Of a stretch of DNA of 63,836 nt, positions 40,316-48,806 are shown piece by piece. Position numbers and translations under genes: made by a program. The stretch is from Thermoplasmata archaeon (GTDB taxonomy: Archaea > Thermoplasmatota > Thermoplasmata > Halarchaeoplasmatales > Halarchaeoplasmataceae). Position 1 is the first letter of the stretch; each line of letters starts with the position of its first letter. Below the pieces are notes generated by a model. The model worked only from the letters and a program-made list of their open reading frames with translations. It was not told the DNA's origin and did not search any database. The stretch is from positions 1-63,836 of the forward strand of contig PWKY01000022.1 of assembly GCA_003560595.1 (NCBI GenBank), written 5' to 3'.

Positions 40316-40417
40316 ATGTCCTCTCAGGAATACCTTTTAACAAGCGCAACCGTCAACGATCCAAGAGAAATGACAAATACTATAAAATACGTGACTTATC
40401 GTGAGGGGAAAAGATGA
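40316..40417 (+). CDS. 33-codon leader ORF coupled to the ZIP transporter
   Basis: ATG 40316 opens a 33-residue frame (starts MSSQEYLLTSATVNDP) that ends in TGA at 40415-40417, overlapping the transporter's ATG (40414) as ATGA. The ATG stands 27 bp after the centre of the TATA box, so it would be the first codon of a leaderless mRNA, and its translation could be coupled to that of the transporter. The peptide has no Cys or His, so it is not itself an obvious metal sensor. An alternative TATA (ACTATAAAAT at 40379-40388) could serve the transporter alone. Not certain to be translated. Confidence 0.45.
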   Translation: MSSQEYLLTSATVNDPREMTNTIKYVTYREGKR

Positions 40418-41169
40418 TGCCATATTGGTTACTCGTCACACTGATCGGATTGACAGCAGGTGTTCTAGGGACCCTGAGTGGAGGATTAGCTGTTGTGATC
40501 GTTAGAAAGGTAAGAGATCGGCTATTAAGCGTACTCCTCGGTGCATCTGCAGGTATAATGGCTAGCATAAGTTTCTTGGATCTTATCCCTGAAGCTATAG
40601 ATGAAGGAACTATGTACACGGCGATCTTTGGTATCTTACTGGGTATAGGTATAATCGGCCTTATCGATGTTAAATTCCCCCATCAACATTTTTCACTTAC
40701 TAGAGATGGCGCACCGAAGTATTCAAAATCCTTGAAAACAGGTATCCTTCTTAGCATAGGCATCGCCCTCCATAATCTACCCGAAGGAGTTGCCATCGGA
40801 GCAAGCTTCATGGTATCGTTTCAGGTAGGCTTACTGCTTACCATACTGATCGCCGTTCACAATTTCCCTGAAGGGATGGCCGTCGCTGCGGCTATGTGCG
40901 TTGGAGGTGTAAAGTCAAAAAAAGTACTGCTCATCACAGCACTAGCCGGTGTTCCCATGGGTATCGGAGCATTTATCGGTGTTGCATTAGGTGGAGTTTC
41001 AGCATGGTCTCTGTCAGTCAGCCTTGGATTCGCAGCTGGAGCTATGCTTTACATAGTATTCGATGAGCTGATCCCAGACGCACATCGTAAAGCAGAAGGC
41101 CACTCTGCTATCATGGGGATCCTCTCCGGTATCATCATCGGCATAATCTTTATCACACTCTTGCACTGA
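40414..41169 (+). CDS. ZIP-family divalent metal transporter
   Basis: A 251-residue membrane protein with eight predicted helices. The metal-binding motifs of helices IV and V are HNLPEGVAIG (about residues 117-126) and HNFPEGMAVA (about 150-159), which define the GufA/ZupT-like ZIP subfamily; they transport zinc, iron or manganese inward. The cytoplasmic loop contains HQH (KFPHQHFS), a typical metal-binding loop. A palindromic operator and TATA box upstream suggest repression when metal is plentiful. The start is ATG 40414, after GAGGGG. Confidence 0.93.
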   Translation: MMPYWLLVTLIGLTAGVLGTLSGGLAVVIVRKVRDRLLSVLLGASAGIMASISFLDLIPEAIDEGTMYTAIFGILLGIGIIGLIDVKFPHQHFSLTRDGAPKYSKSLKTGILLSIGIALHNLPEGVAIGASFMVSFQVGLLLTILIAVHNFPEGMAVAAAMCVGGVKSKKVLLITALAGVPMGIGAFIGVALGGVSAWSLSVSLGFAAGAMLYIVFDELIPDAHRKAEGHSAIMGILSGIIIGIIFITLLH

Positions 41170-41239
41170 AATAGGAATACCTCTAGACAACCTTCAAAAC
41201 CTTTATATTGCTCGTTTGTTTGGGCGGAAAACAGGTATC

Positions 41240-41452
41240 ATGAGTTTAAAAATAGAAATCGATCCTGATCTTTGTACGGGTTGTGGCATCTGCATTCGTT
41301 TTTGCCCAAAGGATGTGCTTGCCATGTCTGAAAAATTGAATAGATACGATAATCGTCTCACGGAAGTTGTCAGGCTAGATGATTGTATCATCTGTAGAAG
41401 ATGTGAACTATACTGTCCGGATTTTGCCATCAGTGTGGAGGAACAAGGATGA
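41240..41452 (+). CDS. korD: 2-oxoglutarate:ferredoxin oxidoreductase delta subunit (ferredoxin)
   Basis: A 70-residue protein with two [4Fe-4S] sites, CTGCGICIRFCPKDV and CIICRRCELYCPDF. It has the shape of KorD. ATG 41240 is preferred over the in-frame ATG at 41216 because a TATA box (CTTTATAT at 41201-41208) lies about 34 bp upstream and the protein then begins MSLKIEIDPDLC. First gene of korDABC; the stop overlaps korA (ATGA). Confidence 0.92.
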   Translation: MSLKIEIDPDLCTGCGICIRFCPKDVLAMSEKLNRYDNRLTEVVRLDDCIICRRCELYCPDFAISVEEQG

Positions 41453-42573
41453 AGAAACCAGGCGAGTACTTTATGGAAGGGAACGAGGCGTGTGCGGAAG
41501 CCGCTATGAGAGCTAACCTAGGCTTTTTTGCAGGTTACCCTATCACCCCTGCCTCAGAGATCATGAATCTACTTTGTAAAAAGCTTCCAGCCGTCGGCGG
41601 TCGTTTCGTACAACTAGAAGATGAGATAGGAAGCATGGCCGCAGTAACCGGAGCTTCATGGACCGGTCTTAGATCCATGACTGCTACCAGCGGACCCGGT
41701 TTATCCCTGATGCAGGAGAACTTAGGTTATGCAGTGATGACCGAGACCCCATGTGTGTTGGTGAATATCCAACGAGCCGGTCCCTCCACGGGTCAGGCTA
41801 CCAAACCAGGTACTGGAGATGTGATGCAGGCGAGATTCGGAAGTCACGGTGATTACGAGATCATCGCATTGACACCTAACTCGGTACAGGAGATGTACGA
41901 TATGACCATCAGTGCCTTCAACCTCGCAGACAGATACCGCACTCCTGTGGTCTTACTGGCCGATGCCGGAGTGGGACATATGCGTGAGAGAATCACCGTT
42001 CCGGAAGAGGTAGATATCATCGAAAGACGCACTCCAACCGATGATGAAACAGAATTCTTCGATACCGATAGGACCGACCACGTTCCACCCATGCCCAAGT
42101 TCGGCGATGGGTATGAACTGTTGGTCACAGGCTCCACCCATAAGGGTGACGGTACTAGGGACACTGCAAGCTACGAAACCCAGGATAAGCTGGTACGCAG
42201 ATTAGTATCAAAGATAGAGGATAATAGGGAAGATATCGTGGATTGGGAGGAGTACTACTGTGATGATGCAGACCTGGTAGTGGTATCGTATGGTTCAATA
42301 TCTAGGCCGTCTCTAGGTGCCGTTAAAAAAGCGAGAAAAGAAGGGTACAAGGTCGGCTTCTTCAGACCGAAGACGATCTGGCCCAGCCCAGAGAAAAGGC
42401 TAAAAGAGATAGGTATGGATTCGCCCGTTCTTTTAGTAGAGCTTTCATTACGCGGATATCGTATGGAAGTCGAGCGATGCGTAGGGCCCGATGGAGTTAC
42501 TGTTTACGATAGATTGAACTCACTCCCCACCGTTGAAATGATCTACAGTAAGATAAAGGAGGTGTTGATGTGA
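41449..42573 (+). CDS. korA: 2-oxoglutarate:ferredoxin oxidoreductase alpha subunit
   Basis: A 374-residue substrate-binding subunit. FFAGYPITPASEIMNLL, the EDEIGSMAAVTGASWTG segment (ThDP-activating Glu) and the GPSTGQATKPGTGDVMQARF loop are typical of KorA. It oxidises 2-oxoglutarate to succinyl-CoA or runs in reverse. Starts inside the korD stop and overlaps korB. Confidence 0.94.
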   Translation: MKKPGEYFMEGNEACAEAAMRANLGFFAGYPITPASEIMNLLCKKLPAVGGRFVQLEDEIGSMAAVTGASWTGLRSMTATSGPGLSLMQENLGYAVMTETPCVLVNIQRAGPSTGQATKPGTGDVMQARFGSHGDYEIIALTPNSVQEMYDMTISAFNLADRYRTPVVLLADAGVGHMRERITVPEEVDIIERRTPTDDETEFFDTDRTDHVPPMPKFGDGYELLVTGSTHKGDGTRDTASYETQDKLVRRLVSKIEDNREDIVDWEEYYCDDADLVVVSYGSISRPSLGAVKKARKEGYKVGFFRPKTIWPSPEKRLKEIGMDSPVLLVELSLRGYRMEVERCVGPDGVTVYDRLNSLPTVEMIYSKIKEVLM

Positions 42574-43367
42574 TATCAGGAAGAGAGATACGGGAGAAAT
42601 ACATCAGAAACCACCCCTCGGCATTCTGTCCAGGGTGTGGAGATGGCATGGTGCTCAATGCACTTTCCCGAGCGGTAGAGAACATAAACCTAGATAAAGA
42701 CAAGATAACTGCTGTCAGCGGTATAGGCTGCGCTGCCTGGATACCTTCACCTCATTGGCGTGTTGATACACTCCACACGACCCATGGTCGTGCGATACCT
42801 CATGCATTGGGTGTAAAAGTAGGGAATCGAGATCTGGAGGTCGTAGTGGTCGGTGGAGACGGTGATTGTGCGGGTATCGGAGGTAACCACTTGATACACG
42901 CTGCTAGAAGTAACCTGGGTATCACCGTACTCATGATAAATAATGGTCTTTACGCCATGACCGGCGGCCAAGCCGGTCCAACAACAGAACATGGAGAAAC
43001 CACTCTTACCACACCTTTCGGTAACCCTGCTGGAGGTTTAGACGTAGCCGAAGTCGTTAAAGCAGCCGGTGGGAGCCACGTAGCCAGATGGACTACATAT
43101 CATATGAGAGAACTCATCAAGGAGATCGAACATGCATTTTCTACCGATGGTTTCTCTTTCATTGAGATACTTACCCAATGCCCAACTAGAAGCGGTAAAA
43201 AAGATGGACTCTCAGGTGTGGATATGCTCGAGTGGTATCGAGATAATACTAGCAAGGATCCTAACAGCGATAAGATATTCGTCGGAAGACTAGTTGACAA
43301 AAAGATGCCCGAACTCTCCCATGAGATCTATAGACAGATCAGTGAATGTGGAGGTGAACCTAGATGA
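42570..43367 (+). CDS. korB: 2-oxoglutarate:ferredoxin oxidoreductase beta subunit
   Basis: A 265-residue ThDP-binding subunit. It shows FCPGCGDGMVLNALSRAVE, the DTLHTTHGRAIPHALGVKVG segment specific for KorB, and GGDGDCAGIGGNHLIHAARS, the ThDP/Mg site. Overlaps korA and korC by 4 bp each. Confidence 0.95.
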   Translation: MISGREIREKYIRNHPSAFCPGCGDGMVLNALSRAVENINLDKDKITAVSGIGCAAWIPSPHWRVDTLHTTHGRAIPHALGVKVGNRDLEVVVVGGDGDCAGIGGNHLIHAARSNLGITVLMINNGLYAMTGGQAGPTTEHGETTLTTPFGNPAGGLDVAEVVKAAGGSHVARWTTYHMRELIKEIEHAFSTDGFSFIEILTQCPTRSGKKDGLSGVDMLEWYRDNTSKDPNSDKIFVGRLVDKKMPELSHEIYRQISECGGEPR

Positions 43368-43897
43368 TAAAGATCAGGATAGGTGGTTGGGCTGGACAGG
43401 GCACAGTATTGGCAGGAAGGATACTCGCCACTTCTTTAGCCCTGGAGCAGGATATGTACGTAGTTCAAAAAAGATCATATTCAGCCGCAGTACGCAGTGG
43501 GATCTCTTACTCGGATATAATCGCAGACGAAGAGCCTCTAGACGAACTAGTTGTGGATGTACCTGATTACCTGGTCATACTTTACCAGAAAACACTCGAT
43601 GAATGGAATGAGATGGCATGCAACTCGGGTACCTTGATATTGGATTCAACTAGAGTCAAAACTGCAAATTTACCGTGCGATATCATCGAAGTTCCCGCAG
43701 GGGATATGGCTGAAGAACTGGGAACTTCAAAGGCGGCTAACATGGTCTTACTTGGAGTGTTAGCTGGCTTATCTAGTCAAGTAGAACTAGATGCCCTAAA
43801 AAGAGCTGTACAAAGGTATCTCCCATCCAAGTACGTAGATATGAATATCAAAGCCCTCCAAAGGGGTTATGAATTCGTTACGGAGGGAAAACCTTAA
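43364..43897 (+). CDS. korC: 2-oxoglutarate:ferredoxin oxidoreductase gamma subunit
   Basis: A 177-residue subunit with IRIGGWAGQGTVLAGRILA at the N-terminus and YSAAVRSGISYSDIIADEE in the CoA-contacting region. Last gene of the korDABC operon; with POR and IOR it gives the cell three ferredoxin-reducing 2-oxoacid oxidases. Confidence 0.94.
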   Translation: MIKIRIGGWAGQGTVLAGRILATSLALEQDMYVVQKRSYSAAVRSGISYSDIIADEEPLDELVVDVPDYLVILYQKTLDEWNEMACNSGTLILDSTRVKTANLPCDIIEVPAGDMAEELGTSKAANMVLLGVLAGLSSQVELDALKRAVQRYLPSKYVDMNIKALQRGYEFVTEGKP

Positions 43898-43929
43898 TAT
43901 CGTATCTAATCTAAAGGTGTTGAGTGAAG

Positions 43930-44802
43930 ATGGAAAACGAAGAGAATGTAAGTTGGAAGGAAATTAAAAATGCCGAAGAGAAGTTCAGAAATCTGATAGA
44001 TAAACGGAACGAACTGAACGACGAAGGCCGCTTTTTCAGAAAAGAAAGGGATTCTCTAAACGATCAAAAAAAGAAGGTAAGGAAAGGCTTAGACGAGAAC
44101 ATAAAGATGAGGGATGAGTTGGTTAAAAAGGCCAAAGAGCACAAAAAGAAGCGAAATTCCTATCAGAAAAAGGCCAAAGAACTTATCGCGTTCAAAAAGG
44201 AGAAGAGGGATAAGATCGTTGATAATCTATCTGAGAAGGTAGAAGAGATCAAAAACGAAATAAAGGCCATGGAATACAAACAAGAGACCACCGCCCTATC
44301 CCCCGAAGATGAAAATGAACTCATCGACAACATCAAAGATCGACACAAGGAACTAGAAGAGAAAGAAGCTCTTCTCAAAGAACAAGATCAAATACTTGAA
44401 GAGATAAGTAACCTGGACGAGAAGATCGATGAATTGTTCAAGAAGGCCGATGAAGAGCATGAGATGGTGGTTGAGTACTCCAACGAATCACAAAAATATC
44501 ATGATAAGATATCGGAGATATACGCCGAGTTAAACGAATTAGACCGGGAATCAGACGATTGGCACAAAAAATTCTTAGAGGTCCGAGAAAAAGCCGATTA
44601 TTACCATAAGCGAGCTATGGATATGAAGGAAGAAGTACTCGGCATGAAACGCTCTAGGAACGAAGAGCGTCGGAAGCGTATGAACGCCCTGCTTCAGCAG
44701 AACAGAACCGTAGAGCAAGAACTTTACGATAAAGAAAAACTCAAAGAGAAAGAGGAAGAAGCTCTTCGAAAATTGCAGGAAGAAGGGAAAATCAACATGT
44801 GA
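43930..44802 (+). CDS. Archaeal coiled-coil protein (COG1340 type)
   Basis: A 290-residue protein that is almost entirely charged coiled coil (E, K, R, D in heptads, no hydrophobic membrane segment), as in the archaeal coiled-coil family COG1340. ATG 43930 or an in-frame GTG at 43924 may start it. The role is unknown; such proteins are proposed to act as scaffolds. It overlaps the start region of the epimerase gene, so it may be co-transcribed. Confidence 0.8.
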   Translation: MENEENVSWKEIKNAEEKFRNLIDKRNELNDEGRFFRKERDSLNDQKKKVRKGLDENIKMRDELVKKAKEHKKKRNSYQKKAKELIAFKKEKRDKIVDNLSEKVEEIKNEIKAMEYKQETTALSPEDENELIDNIKDRHKELEEKEALLKEQDQILEEISNLDEKIDELFKKADEEHEMVVEYSNESQKYHDKISEIYAELNELDRESDDWHKKFLEVREKADYYHKRAMDMKEEVLGMKRSRNEERRKRMNALLQQNRTVEQELYDKEKLKEKEEEALRKLQEEGKINM

Positions 44803-44810
44803 GGGTTATT

Positions 44811-45770
44811 ATGAAGCGAGTGTTGGTGACCGGTGGATGCGGTTTTATAGGTACCAACTTGATATCATATCTTTTAGATCACAGTAATTGGGGGATAAAT
44901 ATCATCGACGATCTCAGCGAAGGTAAGTTACATTATCTCACCTCACTCGATAATTACATCGATGATAGAGTGAAATTTATAGAAGGTGACATAAGGGACG
45001 AGGGTATATTAGAAGATGCAGTAGATGGCTGTGATTACGTGGTACATCTCGCTGCCCAAACCGATGTGATCTCTTCAATAAACGACCCGTTCAATGATTC
45101 AGATATCAATATAATGGGGACGCTCAACGTACTTGAAGCTTCACTCAGGAATAATATAAAAAGAGTCTCCTTTGCATCTTCAGCAGCTGCAGTAGGAGAA
45201 CAAGAGCCGCCGGTGGATGAAAACATGATCCCACGTCCCCTATCACCCTACGGTGCAAGTAAGTTAGCTGGAGAGGCTTACTGCAGCTCTTACTCAGGCA
45301 GTCACGGACTGAGCACCGTGGCTTTACGTTTCTCAAACGTTTATGGTCCTAACTCATGGCATAAAGGGAGTGCCATCTCACTATTTATCAAACAGATATT
45401 GGATGGAAAAACTCCTGTGATATATGGGGATGGAAACCAAACTAGAGACTTCGTACATGCAGATGATATATCCATGGCGATACATTCATCATTGACAAGA
45501 GATATCCCCTCTTCCTTCGAGGTGATCCAATTAGGTACGGGTATCGAGACCTCGATTAATAAATTATATGAGATGATAAAGACAAGGTTGGAAGGAGAGG
45601 GTATCGATGTACCTGAACCAAGGTATGCTCCTGCACGGGCAGGGGAGATATATACACATTACTGCGATATAGACAAAGCCCGAGGTTTATTAAGATATGA
45701 ACCGACCTTTGATATGGAAAAAGGCATAGACAGTACGATAAGATGGTTTATAAAGCATCAGCTCTTTTAA
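44811..45770 (+). CDS. NAD-dependent nucleotide-sugar epimerase
   Basis: A 319-residue extended SDR of the UDP-glucose/UDP-galactose 4-epimerase type. The NAD motif GGCGFIG (residues 8-14), HLAAQTDV, the catalytic triad Ser in FASSAAAVG and YGASK (Tyr and Lys), and GDGNQTRDFVHADD for substrate binding are all present. It probably supplies sugar nucleotides for surface glycans together with the adjacent GT4. ATG 44811 is chosen because the canonical N-terminus begins there. Confidence 0.92.
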   Translation: MKRVLVTGGCGFIGTNLISYLLDHSNWGINIIDDLSEGKLHYLTSLDNYIDDRVKFIEGDIRDEGILEDAVDGCDYVVHLAAQTDVISSINDPFNDSDINIMGTLNVLEASLRNNIKRVSFASSAAAVGEQEPPVDENMIPRPLSPYGASKLAGEAYCSSYSGSHGLSTVALRFSNVYGPNSWHKGSAISLFIKQILDGKTPVIYGDGNQTRDFVHADDISMAIHSSLTRDIPSSFEVIQLGTGIETSINKLYEMIKTRLEGEGIDVPEPRYAPARAGEIYTHYCDIDKARGLLRYEPTFDMEKGIDSTIRWFIKHQLF

Positions 45771-45783
45771 AAAAGGGAATCAG

Positions 45784-46881
45784 ATGAGATTACTAGTGAT
45801 CCCCACCACCGATTGGCTAGGACATCCAGTCCCCAATCGATTGAATTTCATATTCGATAGACTAGCCGATAGGCATGAGATCGATGTTTGTCACTTTCGC
45901 ATTTTTCCTGAAAAATTGATGGATACAAAGTGTGATCTGATACAAATGGACCCTTCTTCAAAGCACTCGGTTAAGCGATATTACATCCGGGGTATCTACC
46001 GACATCTAAAACAAATCAGAGATATAGCTCCCAATTACGACGCAGTTGTAGCTTCAAACCTATTACCCACCTTTGGAGCATCGCTTCAGGAAACTCCATT
46101 GATAATCGATTACCTCGATCTTTTTCCACAAAGTGCCGCTGCTTATTTTTCACCCCCCCTCGACACCCTGGTACAAAGTATAACTTCCTTGATAGATTCA
46201 TGCAATCTTCATAGTAGCAGTGGTATAATAACAACTTCTAACCGATTTAAAAATCACCTACTTAAAAAATATGATAAGCCTGTATATGTTGTACCAAACG
46301 GTGTTAACACATGGCTGTTGAAGCCCACGATATCAGTTGATGAACCGATACTAGGCTCACCTGTTATAGGTTATGTTGGTTCCCTGGAGAACTGGATCGA
46401 TCTGGAATGGGTCATACGCAATTTCTCACATGTGACCGATTTGTATCCCAATGCATCACTCTTGATAGTGGGCCCAGGATTACATACCACTTATGGAGAA
46501 AAGATAAGAAAGATGTCTGTAAGTGATAATATACATTTCACAGGTAGGATACCATACGTAAAGCTTTCCCAATATATTTCCGCAATGGACGTGGGACTGA
46601 ATCCCAGAAAGCCGTTGATGATGAATAGACTGACCGTGGGGAGTAAGGTATTGAATTATCTGGCTTGTGGTGTTCCTGTTTTAAGTACTAACATGCCGGA
46701 AGTAGAAAACCTATTTGGGCCGGAAGATGGATTATTTACTTACCGCGATATCGATGAATTCTTAAGCGCTCTTCCTAAAGCTCTGAACACATCTGTAGAC
46801 CCCGGGGTAGTGAAGGATTTTGATTGGGATAGGATAGCTGAGTTATACGAAGATGCTCTCATAGATATACTCGGTAAGTGA
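45784..46881 (+). CDS. GT4-family glycosyltransferase
   Basis: A 365-residue GT-B fold glycosyltransferase. The donor-binding half is clear: YVVPNGVNTWLLKP, VIGYVGSLENW, SDNIHFTGRIPYVKLSQYIS, and GSKVLNYLACGVPVLSTNMP with E for the sugar-nucleotide contact. The acceptor half is less conserved. It follows the epimerase gene by 13 bp and likely adds a sugar to a lipid or glycan in the same pathway. Confidence 0.9.
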   Translation: MRLLVIPTTDWLGHPVPNRLNFIFDRLADRHEIDVCHFRIFPEKLMDTKCDLIQMDPSSKHSVKRYYIRGIYRHLKQIRDIAPNYDAVVASNLLPTFGASLQETPLIIDYLDLFPQSAAAYFSPPLDTLVQSITSLIDSCNLHSSSGIITTSNRFKNHLLKKYDKPVYVVPNGVNTWLLKPTISVDEPILGSPVIGYVGSLENWIDLEWVIRNFSHVTDLYPNASLLIVGPGLHTTYGEKIRKMSVSDNIHFTGRIPYVKLSQYISAMDVGLNPRKPLMMNRLTVGSKVLNYLACGVPVLSTNMPEVENLFGPEDGLFTYRDIDEFLSALPKALNTSVDPGVVKDFDWDRIAELYEDALIDILGK

Positions 46882-46915
46882 AAGCTCCAAATATTTTTAT
46901 ACCTGGGCAGACTAA

Positions 46916-47539
46916 ATGAATGTGATGGATACCTTTGCGCACATAACTATCCCTTTACTGATCCTATTGGCACTGAGGATCAATACCAGAAAAGCTCTTC
47001 TGATGCTGCCACTTGCCGTGATCCCTGACCTGGATCTCTTCTTTCGGCAACATCGCTTATTATTTCATAACGTTTTCTTCATCATCGTGATACCACTGAT
47101 CGTAGTTATTTACATGCACAAGTACAAACCTAAGTACTACGATTATGCCTGGATCGGCCTGTTTTACCTAGCCTCTCATTTGATCTTAGATCTAAGTGAG
47201 GGTATAGCACTATTTTATCCATTAACAACCGATTTCTATCAGATCACTGCAAATCTCTATGTTAATTTCTGGGGTCCCATCCCATTCCCTTGGTTGGAAT
47301 CTTCATTCGATGTGATCGCCGCTGAATCGACAGTGGCCATAGGAGAGCAACTCGGGCCTTCAGAAGCGGTACAAAGATATCCCAGCATGTCGGACACATC
47401 AAGCGGTCTATTGATAACACTACTGTTGGCTGCGATGATGTATTTTGAAAAGAGCCGGGTATTCATCTCAGAAGTGCGTAAATTGATAGAAGACATATTC
47501 CACTATTTTAAAGACTTACTTTTAAACTTGATAAAATAA
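46916..47539 (+). CDS. Membrane-bound metal-dependent hydrolase-like protein (YdjM type)
   Basis: A 207-residue membrane protein with about five helices and the metal-ligand pattern of the YdjM/DUF457-like family: an N-terminal TFAHI, PDLDLFFRQHRLLFHN and SHLILDLSEG. These His/Asp residues are thought to bind metal in a membrane hydrolase. The activity is not known. Downstream of the GT4 gene, 34 bp apart. Confidence 0.78.
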   Translation: MNVMDTFAHITIPLLILLALRINTRKALLMLPLAVIPDLDLFFRQHRLLFHNVFFIIVIPLIVVIYMHKYKPKYYDYAWIGLFYLASHLILDLSEGIALFYPLTTDFYQITANLYVNFWGPIPFPWLESSFDVIAAESTVAIGEQLGPSEAVQRYPSMSDTSSGLLITLLLAAMMYFEKSRVFISEVRKLIEDIFHYFKDLLLNLIK

Positions 47540-47558
47540 AAAGAAAATAAGGGGGTTT

Positions 47559-48305
47559 TTAAAGGTCGGCGAAGAAATCGTCGTCTGATTCCTCTTCCTC
47601 TGCTCCTAGAGGTTCACCGCATTCTGGGCATTCATCTTCAGATGCCTCTACGGTTGCGGCACAGATGGGACATTCGATGGTTTCACCGATAAGTTCTTCT
47701 TCCTCTTCTTCTAACTCCTCTTCATCCATCGGTTCGAGTTCTTCACCGCATTCTGGACATTCGTCTGAGGATATGGGTATAACTGCACCACAAGTTGGGC
47801 AGATACCTTCATCAAATTCGTCCATCTCGGCTTCCTCTTCCTCTTCTTCGAATGCCTCAATTTCAGTGACTGGTTTTTTCTTGCCTAGTGACATGATGCC
47901 ACCGACTCCAGCTATCACAACTCCGGTTATCAAACCGATAAAGAAGTGGAATGATAGATAGGGATCACCAGTGTATATTTCATCTATTCCCACAGGATAT
48001 TCACCAACTACAGGAAGTTCACCTGGTCCGGCTATTTTTAAAAATAAGACCCCAAGTATAACTATTACACCGAGTGCCATTACCATCATGCCTAAGTTGG
48101 AACCACTTCTCTCTTCCTCTTCGAACTCTTCATCAAGGACATCATCGTCTTCGAACTCTTCATCAAGGATATCCTCGTCTTCGAATTCTTCATCAAGGAC
48201 ATCATCGTCTTCGAACTCTTCATCAAAGATATCATCTTCGTATTCTTCATCATCTTTTGCGCACACTTTTAGCCCTCCATTTGGGACATATCTTGAATAT
48301 GTCAT
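47559..48305 (-). CDS. Zinc-ribbon membrane protein with acidic repeats
   Basis: A 248-residue protein. The N-terminus is extremely acidic with about four 10-residue repeats of type DEEFEDDDVL (DNA 48118-48240, 30-bp repeats). Two hydrophobic helices follow (about 70-92 and 112-135). The cytoplasmic end carries three CxxC zinc-ribbon pairs: CPTCG / CPECGEE, and CPICAA / CPECGEP, each between acidic stretches. It belongs to the many archaeal membrane proteins with zinc-ribbon tails; no function is known. The start is uncertain because the TATA-like box lies only about 17 bp upstream of ATG 48305. Confidence 0.75.
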   Translation of the reverse strand: MTYSRYVPNGGLKVCAKDDEEYEDDIFDEEFEDDDVLDEEFEDEDILDEEFEDDDVLDEEFEEEERSGSNLGMMVMALGVIVILGVLFLKIAGPGELPVVGEYPVGIDEIYTGDPYLSFHFFIGLITGVVIAGVGGIMSLGKKKPVTEIEAFEEEEEEAEMDEFDEGICPTCGAVIPISSDECPECGEELEPMDEEELEEEEEELIGETIECPICAATVEASEDECPECGEPLGAEEEESDDDFFADL

Positions 48306-48336
48306 TTGATTACAGGTATATAAATATGTTGGAAAG

Positions 48337-48714
48337 TCATTCTTCTAAGTTCGTTACTGTATCTCCGCCTGGTATCATGCATAAAAATATCGCTTCTTCG
48401 GTACTCAAATTTACGTACTTGTGTTTGACCCCTGCAGGTATAAATACAGAGTCACCGGCTTCGACATCATATTCATCGGAACTCATGAATAATTTTACCT
48501 TCCCTTTTATATAGTATTGTACATGTTCGGTATCTGGATGGCTGTGGAGTGTCATATCCGCCCCTGGTTCCATGGTAAATTTACGCAGATATATCCTATC
48601 TGAACCATCTTTATCAGAGATCAGCCATTGGATCTTGATCCCCTTGGCATCGGGGACTTCCTCCTTAACTACATCGTCACTATTCTTAACTGTACCTTCA
48701 ACATTCATAGTCAT
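48337..48714 (-). CDS. Cupin protein
   Basis: A 125-residue cupin. Motif 1 is visible in LHSHPDTEHVQYYIKGKVKL (His, His, Glu-like His), and motif 2 in GDSVFIPAGVKHKYVN (His). It binds a metal and may be a small isomerase or regulatory protein; substrate unknown. ATG 48714 is chosen because a TATA box (minus strand, 48737-48746) is centred 27 bp upstream; the frame extends further to 48765 but that part would lie upstream of transcription. Confidence 0.87.
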   Translation of the reverse strand: MTMNVEGTVKNSDDVVKEEVPDAKGIKIQWLISDKDGSDRIYLRKFTMEPGADMTLHSHPDTEHVQYYIKGKVKLFMSSDEYDVEAGDSVFIPAGVKHKYVNLSTEEAIFLCMIPGGDTVTNLEE

Positions 48715-48736
48715 CGTAACTCTAATGGGAAACTCG

Positions 48737-48746
48737 TATATAAAAC
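48737..48746 (-). promoter_or_regulatory. TATA box of the cupin gene
   Basis: GTTTTATATA on the minus strand is centred 27 bp before ATG 48714 and decides the start of the cupin. It lies about 30 bp from the divergent M32 promoter (gatatat near 48775-48782). Confidence 0.7.
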
Positions 48747-48806
48747 AGACGAAATCGTTTGTCATAGAGCGATAGATATATTAGTCAATAACACTTGTAT
48801 TTTCTC

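Noticed and set aside
47971-48309. A Ser-rich plus-strand open frame opposite the acidic repeats of the zinc-ribbon protein.
   Set aside because: It is the complement of Glu/Asp codons; the minus frame has membrane helices and zinc ribbons and is clearly the real one.
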